From NCBI GenBank assembly GCA_037179515.1, contig JAXCGZ010000122.1:47501-65000 (forward strand): a DNA stretch of 17,500 nucleotides, given 5' to 3'. The stretch is from Halocaridina rubra. Lineage: Eukaryota; Arthropoda; Malacostraca; Decapoda; Atyidae. The position numbers were made by a program, and so were the translations under genes. Below the pieces are notes generated by a model, which worked only from the letters and a program-made list of their open reading frames with translations, was not told the DNA's origin and did not search any database. Every line of letters starts with the position of its first letter. Position 1 is the first letter of the stretch. This document shows positions 1-8,170 of the stretch, in pieces.

Positions 1-8
1 ATCCGCAC

Positions 9-392
9 TTGAAAATGCACATAGCTAAGCTTGAAAAAGTTCAAAGACATGCCACGAAACTGGTGCCAGAAATACGCAATCTCAGTTATGATGAGAGGCT
101 GAGGGAATTAGACTTACCATCACTCGAAGCTAGAAGAATGAGGGGGGATATGGTGACAGTCTTTAAATTCCTTCATGGTTATGATAGAGTGGATAGGGAT
201 CGATATTTTGATATGGCTGGCTCTAGAACTAGAGGTCATAGTTTGAAGCTTGGTAAGAAAACTTCTTTGCAGGATGTAAGGAAATACTTTTTCAGTGTAA
301 GAGTAGTTGATAATTGGAATTGGCTAAGCGAGGAGGTAGTTAATGCTATCTCAATCCATAGTTTTAAGGACAGGTATGATAAGTATCACTAA
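9..392 (+). CDS. C-terminal fragment of element A ORF2 (reverse transcriptase polyprotein)
   Basis: This is the open C-terminal tail of a LINE ORF2, after the reverse transcriptase core. The run KLEKVQRHATKLVPEIRNL followed by YDERLRELDLPSLEARR and RGDMVTVFKFLHGYD is the typical post-RT region of CR1-clade elements. The ORF ends with a short FKDRYDKYH tail and TAA at 390-392. The first codons belong to a longer frame cut by the window edge, so there is no true start here. Unlike the right copy, the frame is intact through KYFFSVRVVDNWNWL, which shows that the extra T in the right copy is a frameshift. No RNase H domain is seen. Confidence 0.88.
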   Translation: MKMHIAKLEKVQRHATKLVPEIRNLSYDERLRELDLPSLEARRMRGDMVTVFKFLHGYDRVDRDRYFDMAGSRTRGHSLKLGKKTSLQDVRKYFFSVRVVDNWNWLSEEVVNAISIHSFKDRYDKYH

Positions 393-416
393 GTCTAAAA
401 TGGAATCGATCAGGAG

Positions 417-449
417 ACGGGAAGATACGAGCTTTGGGCTCTTTCCCGT
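417..449 (+). other. 3' UTR stem-loop of element A (left copy)
   Basis: ACGGGAA (417-423) pairs perfectly with TTCCCGT (443-449). Inside it GAGC (429-432) can pair with GCTC (438-441) around a five-base loop. The whole structure recurs unchanged at 17387-17419. In CR1/L2-type LINEs a 3' UTR hairpin close to the end is recognised by the element's own reverse transcriptase, and this is the obvious candidate. The pairing is seen; the role is inferred from the family. Confidence 0.75.
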
Positions 450-455
450 AAACAC

Positions 456-483
456 AATTAGGTAATCACAATTAGTTAATCAC
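456..483 (+). repeat. 14-bp terminal tandem repeat of element A (left copy)
   Basis: Two copies of a 14-base unit (AATTAGGTAATCAC; second copy with one G-to-T change) close the element. The right copy also ends with two units. CR1-clade LINEs end in short tandem repeats instead of poly(A), so this marks the true 3' end. Confidence 0.8.
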
Positions 484-2192
484 AAAAAGTTGAAGGATTC
501 CAAGTGAAGAGAGATATGTTTCCTTAGTAGTTTCTCCATAAGTTTGCAAACTATGCTGGTCAAGGAAACTGGTCTATAATTCAGAGCCGTATCCCTCCTT
601 CCCTTTTTGAAGATAGGTATCACATTTGCTTGTTTCCAGCATCTTGGAATCTCCCCCGACTCCAGTGACTCCTTAAATATGATACTTAGTGCCACTGATA
701 TTGTGCTTGCGCATTTTTTAAGCACATGAGGGGATATGTCATCAGGACCTGTAGCTTTATGAACATCTAAATCCATCAGCGCTTTGCATACCTCTGTGGC
801 TGTATGGTTGATGTTCTCTAATACCGGCCCTTGAGCTTCTATCACTGCAATCTGAGGGGGTGGGGTATTTTCTACTGTAAATACTGACTGAAACTCCTTG
901 TTCAATTCTTTGCAGATCTCTTCATCCGTCTCAGTGATGCTTCCATCCGCTCTCTTTAGCCTTAAAACCTGTTCTTTTACCTTCAGTTTTCCTCTGATAA
1001 AGCTGTGGAAAAGCTTGGGATTTTCTTTAGCCTTCCTGGTGATGTCCCTCTCATAGTCTCTCTCTGCCTCTCTCCTTTTACTTAGGTAGTCATTTCTTGC
1101 TCTTTTGTAGGTTTGCCAGGCATTTATGTTTTTTCTCCTCCTATACCTTTTCCAGCATTTGTCTCTCCACTCCTTAGCTCTTTTACACCCATTATCGAAC
1201 CATTTCTCTCTGGCATGAATTACACCTACTTTGGTGACAGGTATGCAGCAATCTACTATCTTCCCATATTTCTCACAAAAGATGTCATACATTTCTTGTA
1301 CAGATTTGTTGTAAAATAAGGTTCTCCAGTCAATAACTGCAAAAAGCTCATTCATTTTGATGTAATCTCCTTTCGGATAGTTCCTCCTCATGTCCTCAGT
1401 GCCTCTACTCTCAGGAAGAATATCTTCAATGATATACTCCATCAACAACACACAGTGGTCTCTCTTTCCAATTGGTGGTTCATACTCAATTTTTTCAATA
1501 TCTAACACATTATCTGTGAACACTAGATCAAGTAGTGATGGCTCATCCCCACCCCTGGCCCTTGTTGGTTCCATTACATGTTGGTGTAGGAAATTCCCTT
1601 GTACGCAATCTAGGAATCTTGCCCCGAATGAGTCCTCACCACTGTGTGGGTCAAGATTTATCCAATCTATCTCTTTATGATTAAAGTCTCCCATAATCAA
1701 AATCCTACATTTTTTCTCCCGTGCCATGTTAACAACTGAGTTTATGACTTCAATAGTACCTATATGACTTTCCTCATAAACTTCAAGCCTATTTTGGTTC
1801 CTTGGTGGGTTGTATACAACAGTTATTATAATGCTCTCTGACCCAGTATTTATGCGAGCAACAAGAAATTCCTTGAACTCACTTTCTATAGCCAAGTTTA
1901 TTTCTTCGACTTGAATCCTTTCACTTATGAGCAGTGCTATCCCTCCACCAGTCCTCTCAGATCTTTCAACCCTTAGTATTCTGAAGCCCTTAGGAAAAAC
2001 TGTGACACTGTTTATGTCCTCACTCAACTTAGTCTCTGTAATTGCTACTATATTTGCCTTACTGTTGTGAATCCTATCTATTAATTCTACTGCCTTACCA
2101 GCTAATCCATCAGCATTTTTGTATAACAATCTTAATGAGGCCCCATCCCCTGATCTTCTGTCATTATCTTCTTTATCTCCCCTTTGTGGAAG
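484..2192 (-). pseudogene. Element A ORF2, APE endonuclease plus N-terminal RT, 3'-truncated
   Basis: This encodes the apurinic/apyrimidinic-like endonuclease and the first RT blocks of a LINE. Visible APE motifs are NADGL, AITETKL, GDFNHKEIDW, LLDLVFTDN and a terminal GKRDHCVL. The last is normally SDH, as in the right copy, so this copy carries an S-to-R change beside the catalytic D-H pair. RT follows with HKATGPDDISPHVLKK and NVIPIFKKGRRDTALNYRPVSL. The frame is open past the site where the right copy has a stop (AAA, complement of 519-521). The palm motifs with catalytic aspartates are absent because the segment ends first. Confidence 0.85.
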
Positions 2193-2870
2193 AACTCTGT
2201 AATGAAAATTTTTCTTCTCTTCTTCATTTCTTTCATCATTTAACCTTCTTGCCTCTTGCAACAAGTTTTTGATCTTTCCCATCTCTTCCTGTGTTCTGTA
2301 TCGTCTAATGAACACTTCTTTGAATTCTTGAAGGTCTTTTAGACTTTTTTTTCTCAACAATATTTCCCTACATGTTTCCCCTCTCTCAAAGGTTACTTTT
2401 GTTGGTCTCGGCTTTCCTTCCCTCGAATATTTACCTAGTTGGTGTATGTTTACAATATCCTCAGGACCACATACTACTCCAAGCTTTCTTATCAGGTCTA
2501 CAACCCTAGCTTTATTTTCTTGAAGTCTCCCCTGCCATGTTGGCTCCTGGGATTCGCTTATGCCTGAGATTACCACTGTCTTCTCCTTATCAAGTGCCTG
2601 TCTGATGAGTGGGTTTGCCCTTTCCATCACAACGTCTTTCATTTTTTCGATTACTGTCTCTTTATAGTCAACTGTTTGTATGTTTTCCAGTGCCACCACC
2701 TTTACAGCCTCTTTTACTGCCACATTCCCCTTTAGTGCATCAGCAAAGGAAGTTTTCATGGCATCATTTTCCGTATTCAGCTCCTGGAACTCTTTTCTGA
2801 ACTGTTCAATGTTTTCCTTAATCTGGACATTCCAAGCAGCAATCTCGTCTCTCTCAGAAGAGAGCAGTGA

Positions 2871-2871
<1 letters not shown>
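2193..2871 (-). pseudogene. Element A ORF1, 5'-truncated (coiled coil end and RRM-like domain)
   Basis: This is the C-terminal two thirds of the LINE ORF1 RNA-binding protein. It starts at SLLSSERDEIAAWNVQIKEN, corresponding to about residue 114 of the right-copy ORF1. It carries the RRM-like segment (VVISGISESQEP to KVTFERGETC) and the basic helical end (VFIRRYRTQEEMGKIKN). The N-terminal coiled coil is missing, replaced by the microsatellite. Compared with the right copy, small compensating indels around 2189-2204 (net one base) remove the ORF1 stop and put ORF1 in frame with ORF2. Confidence 0.82.
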
Positions 2872-3052
<181 letters not shown>

Positions 3053-3181
3053 ATTGCAGGATGAAGGAACTGGGTGAGGAAGGCCTGGTTAGGAGTTCCG
3101 GATGACATGTCAGAAGAGGGCAAAGTGTCAAATGCATCATGTGAGAGTCGATAGTACTCTGTATCAAGGAAGGATGATCCA

Positions 3182-4062
3182 GGAGTCACAAGAGACAAGA
3201 TCCGGCAGGTAGTTAGGCGCTGCAACAAGTGCCAGTTGATTGATTCTCTGCCAGTTTCGCATGAGGCCAGGGAGCTTAGGATGGAAGACAACTGGAAGAG
3301 ATTGGCAGTTGATTTAACACACTACTGGCAGGGTTTGTATTTGTTTATGGTTGATTGCGGACCATGCAGAGTGGCCATTTGGAGAGAGCTAAGAGCAGAA
3401 AATGGAGAGGACATTGCAGGAGTGTTGAATGGGTTGTTTTTAGAAATGGGGCCTGTTGATGAAGTATTGGTAGACCACAGTGCACCCTTTATATTACAGG
3501 CTTTGAAGGAGATGCTTGACAAGTGAAATATCAACCGATATTTTTAGAGCTGCGTAACGGCCTAGTGGGAATGGGATTGTGGAGCAACATCATCGAACAA
3601 TCAAGGCCATGGCAGAGAGGGCTCAGGTGTCGCAGTTGGAAGCAGTTTTCTGGTATAATATGTCCCCTAGGTTGGGTCAGGATGAAGGAACTGTGCCACA
3701 AAGTAGTCTTCAATTAGGAGTGGCAACATGTAAGCAAGGTACCAAAGACAGATAAAGGAGACGAAGAGGCAGGTCCAATCAAAATTGGAGATGAGGTGTT
3801 GGTAAAGCCGGCAAACTCATCAGGCACGTCGCAATGCGTAAGAGGTATGGTGGCCAATGGGAATTCCCTAAATAATGTCCCAGTAGATGGGATGCCTCGG
3901 CACGTTCTGGATAATAGGATAGTGGTGGACTTGTCTACTGAGGATGAAGGGCCAGTTGAAGTACAGGAGAATGAAGTTCCAAGGCGGTCAAACTGTGGGA
4001 GATGACGACCGGTGTGGATGAGAGATTATGTGGAGGGATCGTCGAGCGGGGAGGAATGCTGA
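3182..4062 (+). pseudogene. Decayed integrase C-terminal region of a Ty3/Gypsy-like LTR retrotransposon
   Basis: The remains of an integrase, which would join retroelement cDNA to host DNA. In one frame VRRCNKCQ (3209-3232) is the second half of the HHCC zinc finger. It is followed by the RNase-H-fold core: LAVDLTHYWQGLYLFMVDCG with the first Asp, EVLVDHSAPFILQALKEML with the second, and in another frame GNGIVEQHHRTIKAMAERAQ with the Glu. A C-terminal part follows (PIKIGDEVLVKPANSS; RHVLDNRIVVDLSTEDEGP), then a short tail ending at TGA 4060-4062. The frame is broken by stops after LKEMLDK (about 3524), twice soon after, in VFN-stop-EWQHV (about 3715) and at 4003, with frame changes between. 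No protease, RT or clear LTR pair is visible. Family-level assignment is confident; the clade is not. Confidence 0.82.
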
Positions 4063-4096
4063 GAGATGGTTGGCCATTTCTTGGCGGGGAGAGTTG
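4063..4096 (+). other. Short segment between integrase relic and element C; possible LTR start
   Basis: This short stretch follows the end of the integrase frame and is cut by the 3' tail of element C. An LTR would be expected here, but too little remains to show one, and no second LTR was found. Confidence 0.25.
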
Positions 4097-4123
4097 GTCA
4101 TAGTCATAGAGTCATAATCATAG
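4097..4123 (-). repeat. 3' terminal repeat tail of element C (TATGAC-like)
   Basis: On the minus strand this reads as imperfect units of TATGAT, TATGACTC and TATGAC. It ends the 3' UTR of element C and abuts the integrase relic. It fits the short-repeat tails of CR1/jockey-group LINEs. Confidence 0.6.
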
Positions 4124-4188
4124 ATTTTACTGCCAAATATTCAGTACACATACAGGAATAAATATGTACATTATATTCAAAGGCACTA

Positions 4189-4217
4189 GCCTGCTGAGCA
4201 AGAGCTCCTTGGCAGGC
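4189..4217 (-). other. 3' UTR stem-loop of element C
   Basis: GCCTGC (4189-4194) pairs with GCAGGC (4212-4217), and an inner CAAG/CTTG pairing is possible. It lies about 70-90 bp from the element's 3' end, comparable to the hairpin of element A. A role in RT recognition is inferred. Confidence 0.5.
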
Positions 4218-4392
4218 AGTTTGATATACATTTCACATAATTTAAAGTATGACGGCAATTGTTAACAAAAGCTCCAATATAGCAATCTCATATTTATCTT
4301 GTAATAAAACAAAACAGTAGCATGACCTTAACCTGGACATAATGATGCACCAAAACTGTATTAATTATTATTCAACAGCTGCTTGATTTTGC

Positions 4393-5040
4393 CTAGTAAA
4401 TAAATGCTGTTTGAGTTTGTTTAAATAAAGTTATTCCAGTTATTGTTTTTAAATCTTCTGGTAATGCGTTCCAACATTTTGGGCCAAAACAGTGAATAGA
4501 AAATTTGTACAAGGTTGTTCTCGGCTGTGGACATATCAAATTTATTTTGTTACCTCTATTTCCATGGTTTTGTTGAGTAAATCTAAATAATTTTCTGTTA
4601 TCATTAACATCACTATGTATAATAATAAGACAGAAATATTGTATCAAGTAATTAAATTTAAGCAAGTTTACCTCCTTGAATAAAGAGGAAGTTGAGTCAT
4701 ATATTCCACTATATGTACTAGTTCTGATCAGTCTTTTCTGAGTTACAACTACATCCCTTACAATTGACGGCCAAGTACAACCCCAGATGGAGAAACAGTA
4801 TATAATATGAGGATAACACAGGGAATAGTATATGCTTTTTAAGGCCTCATTTGTTAGGTTATGGCGAATTTTATACAAAATTCCACATGTCTTGGACAGT
4901 TTTGAGCAGACAGATTGAATATGATATTTCCAACTTAAATTTCCATCAATAATTACTCCCAAAAATTTCTTACAAGCAACTCTTTTAACGTCATACCCAT
5001 TCATATTAACTTGACCAATATTGTGTACTACAGATCTATT
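4393..5040 (-). pseudogene. Element C ORF2, C-terminal (post-RT) fragment
   Basis: This is the C-terminal end of a LINE ORF2. Key motifs are KFLGVIIDGNLSWKYHI (RT block after the YADD palm), SIYYSLCYPHIIYCFSIWG, the QKRLIR block and GPKCWNALPEDLK near the end; the stop is TAG at 4393-4395. The frame is open over about 215 codons. It begins abruptly next to the (CAAA)n tail of element B; the missing upstream part (VSKTYYI and before) lies at 9806 and above. The true start is therefore not here, although an internal Met occurs at 5004. Confidence 0.85.
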
Positions 5041-5045
5041 TTAAA

Positions 5046-5066
5046 ATAAACAAACAAACAAACAAA
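5046..5066 (-). repeat. (TTTG)n 3' tail of element B
   Basis: The plus strand shows about five AAAC-type units. On the minus strand they form the TTTG-repeat tail that ends element B and abuts the resumed element C sequence at about 5040. Tetranucleotide tails are usual for several LINE clades. Confidence 0.75.
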
Positions 5067-5070
5067 AACA

Positions 5071-5076
5071 TTTATT
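5071..5076 (-). promoter_or_regulatory. Polyadenylation signal AATAAA of element B
   Basis: TTTATT on the plus strand is AATAAA on the minus strand, placed immediately before the TTTG tail and about 260 nt after the ORF2 stop. Confidence 0.5.
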
Positions 5077-5335
5077 TCCATTTTGTACAATGGTTATTCA
5101 ACATTAATAGTAACTTATAAGTAGACATGTAATTAAACTAACAAATAAGAGGGTTAGACATATAGTTAAATTAAATGTAGCTTTCATAGAAAATAATAAT
5201 GCTGTAATAAAAATGTTACAATAATGTTAATAATAAAGTAGTAAGTATGCCACTAGATACAGGATCATTATTATCGGCATCATTTCCATATTTGTTTCCT
5301 TACAATGAGAATAATTAGTTCTTAATGAGCAGCAA

Positions 5336-8170
5336 CTATTTGTCCGAAAGAAAACTATATAGTTTGCCTTTGAAAGCTGTGAAAGAGGATGCATTTTTAA
5401 GATGCTCTGGAATATTATTCCAGAGTGATGGCCCTTTGATAGTGATCATCTTTGAACCTGCTTCTGTGTTTGTTCTGTGAATAAAGAGCTCACTGCTCTG
5501 TCTTGTGTTGGTTCCCCTTATATCCCTGACTGTTTTTAAATCAAATAGCCAGCTAGGATAATGATGGTCCAAAATTTTGAATACAAAAACATAAATAGCA
5601 TAAGCGACCTTATTTTCTGCCCGCAGCCACCCAAGTTTATTGAGAGCTGGTGTGATGTGGTCATATTTTCTTATTCCTCCCAGGGCAACTCGAGCTGCAA
5701 AATTAATAAGCTTCTGTATTCTGTTTATCTGAGTCTTAGTGGTAGCTCCCCAAACAGTTGTGCAGTAATTAATGTGACTTAGGGCTAGAGATTCAACAAC
5801 AGTTATTCGAGTGGTAGTCTCAAAATTGTCTTTTATACGTGATAAGTATATTAATGTTCCTGTAACCTTTTTGCATATTTTATCTATGTGGGAATCAAAC
5901 AACATGTGGTTATCAAAGTGAATTCCTAGGTTTTTGACTGTTTTGCTAGGTGTGATAATATTGTCGCAAAAATTAATTGTTGTGTTTTCTGGAATTTGTG
6001 CTATGTGGAACCTTGAACCAATAAATATGCACTGTGTTTTACTTTCGTTAATTAACAGCCCAATTTCTTGGAAATAGGTTTTAATTTTTGACAGAATGTT
6101 TTCTGCTCTTAAAGTTAGCTCTGGGAGATTATTAATATCACCACTAAGGAGTAGTTGAGTGTCATCTGCATATTGTACGACTAGACAGTCAGAAATGAAA
6201 GAAGATAGATCATTTACGTAAATGGAGAAGAGGATAGGACCAAGTACTGATCCCTGTGGAACACCAAATGATACATTTTTTGGCACAGAGATAATGTTGT
6301 TAAGACGTATGGACTGTTTACGATTAGATAGATACTCGCTCAACCAGCTTGGATCAATATTTAAGTTAATACATTTACTTAAAAGAATTTCATGGTTTAC
6401 ACTGTCGAAGGCTTTTGATAAGTCTAATAATACGAGAAGAGATATTTTTTTCATATCTATATTATTATATATACTATTCGTAACTTTAAGCAGTGCAGTT
6501 TCCGTCGAAAGTTTCGGTCTGAAACCATGCTGGTTAATACTTATTATTCTATTTGATTCTAAATATGACATAAGTTGGCATGCAACAATTTTTTCTAATA
6601 TTTTAGAGAAAATGGGTAGGAGGGAAATGGGACGATAGTTTGTCACATCTTCTCTGTCCCCCTTTTTATGCAGAGGTATTACATGTGCTATTTTCCAAGA
6701 GTCAGGAAACTTTTTAGTAACAATGGAAGTGTTCATAATAGTTAGAATATAGGATGCAATCACGGGTAGAGCATCTTTGATGAACTGAAATGGTATACCA
6801 TCTGAACCATAAGAGCCAGAGTTTCTTAGGCTCTTTATGGTAAGAATTAGGGTAGCACAATCGATAGGAATAATCTTGAAGTACTCTCTTGTGTTTTCAT
6901 TGGAAGAATTGTCATTTAAGCAATTACTCATATTCACTGAGTTGATGTTTTCTTGAGTTTTTTCATATGTATTTTTGTCAACGTTAGCAAAATAGTTATT
7001 AAAGTTTTCTGCTTTGTCTTTCAACTCTGTAATATTTTCATAACTTTCTGGGGTACTCTTTTCATTTGGTATCATGCTTCTTATCACTTTCCATGTTGCT
7101 GCTGTATCATGTCTAGAGTCATTAAATTGTTTTTTGTAAAAGTCTTTTTTACTTACACTGATGAGAGATCTGACTCGTTTCTTTTCTGTTTTATAACGTT
7201 CTCGGAGAGTCATATGATATCTATTCATTTTTAGCTCTTTTTGTATTTGATTTCTGATTTGCATTGCCTCTTTGATGTCATTAGTTAGCCAGGGGGCTGA
7301 GGGGCGGGTTATTTTTCTTGTTACAATGGGTGCACAACTATCTAAGCATTCAAGGAAGACTTTTGTTAGAATCTCAACCTGCAAATCGACGTTATCTGTG
7401 TATTTAATTCTATTAAGTGCATTTGTATTGTTGATTAATGTTTCTCAAAAGATATCAGGGGAGTAATTTTTTAGACACCGGAATGTCTTGAGGAGAGGCT
7501 TCCTTTTCGGCTTGTTTATGTTTAGCATAGCAATGTTCAGCTCGTGGTCTGCAATTGGGCAGGGAACTACGTCCCAATAGAGTATACTTTCCACTTTATT
7601 TGTTATTATCAGATCTATAAGAGTCCTAGAATTGGGGGTTATGCGGGTCGGTTTTGTCACTATTTGTGTTAACTTCACAGTGTTGATCACCCTTTTCATT
7701 TTGTTATCTGCTGAGAGCAAGTCATCATTAAAATCACCAAGTATGTATATGGGTTTATGACGCACACAGATATTTCTGAATGTTTCTAGCAGATGATTGA
7801 ATGAACTGGTAGGTGCTTTAGGGTGACGGTAAACACACCCTACAATGAAAGATGGAAGTTTCTGATACTGCACAGTGATCCATAAATCTTCGAGCTCCTC
7901 AGTTTTTTCTAAACCTGTGGCTATTTCTGATGCACTAAGATAATTTCTAACATAAATACAAACCCCACCCCCTCGGCCATGGTCATTGCGAAATATTTTA
8001 AACTCTGGGATATTCACATATCTATTTTCAGTTGTAGGAGGAAGCCAAGTTTCACTTACACAGAGGATGTCTATGTTGTAGTCTTTTGTTAGCATTATTA
8101 TTTCCTCAAAATGAGCGAGCAGGGACTGAGCGTTCACATGTACTAATGTTACATTCTTACCATGTTTCAT
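5336..8170 (-). pseudogene. Element B ORF2: APE endonuclease and reverse transcriptase, one in-frame stop
   Basis: A 944-residue LINE polyprotein that nicks the target and reverse-transcribes the element RNA. The start chosen is ATG 8170, which overlaps the ORF1 stop; a Met five codons upstream is an alternative. APE motifs: VNAQSL (12-17), CVSETWL with Glu40, GDFN (145-148), LIDLIITN, and ADH (207-209) in place of the usual SDH. RT motifs: HVIPLHKKGDRE, NYRPISLLP, INQHGFRP, LLDLSKAFDSVNHE (first catalytic Asp), FGVPQGSVLGP, and QYADDTQ with YADD at 6172-6161. The C-terminus has the KLINFAARVALGG and GPSLWNNIPEHLK blocks, with no RNase H. Codon 242 is TGA (7447-7445), and the frame is open on both sides, so a single substitution disables the copy. 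Confidence 0.9.

Larger units (their letters stand above)
1..483 (+). mobile_element. CR1-like LINE (element A), left copy: 3' end in sense orientation
   Basis: This stretch is the last part of a CR1-like non-LTR retrotransposon: the C-terminal end of ORF2, a short 3' UTR with a hairpin, and two terminal repeats. It matches 16970-17453 nearly base for base. The window starts inside it, so its upstream part is not visible. At its 3' end it runs directly into an antisense piece of the same element (484-2871), sharing only about three to four bases at the join. Relative to that piece it is inverted, which suggests that the 3' portion of one copy was flipped; this is inference. Confidence 0.93.
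4097..5040 (-). mobile_element. Element C (APE-type LINE), 3' part, left of the B insertion
   Basis: The minus strand carries the post-RT end of ORF2 (5040-4393), an approximately 270-bp 3' UTR with a hairpin, and a short TATGAC-type repeat tail at 4097-4123. The upstream half of the same element resumes at about 9806, beyond element B. The reading frame on the two sides is complementary, with no domain repeated, so B interrupts C. Confidence 0.85.

Noticed and set aside
1113..2800. Plus-strand frames of 63-118 codons across the inverted A body, and their mirror frames on the minus strand at 13717-15554
   Set aside because: They are antisense shadows of element A ORF1 and ORF2; the same shadow peptides recur opposite both copies.
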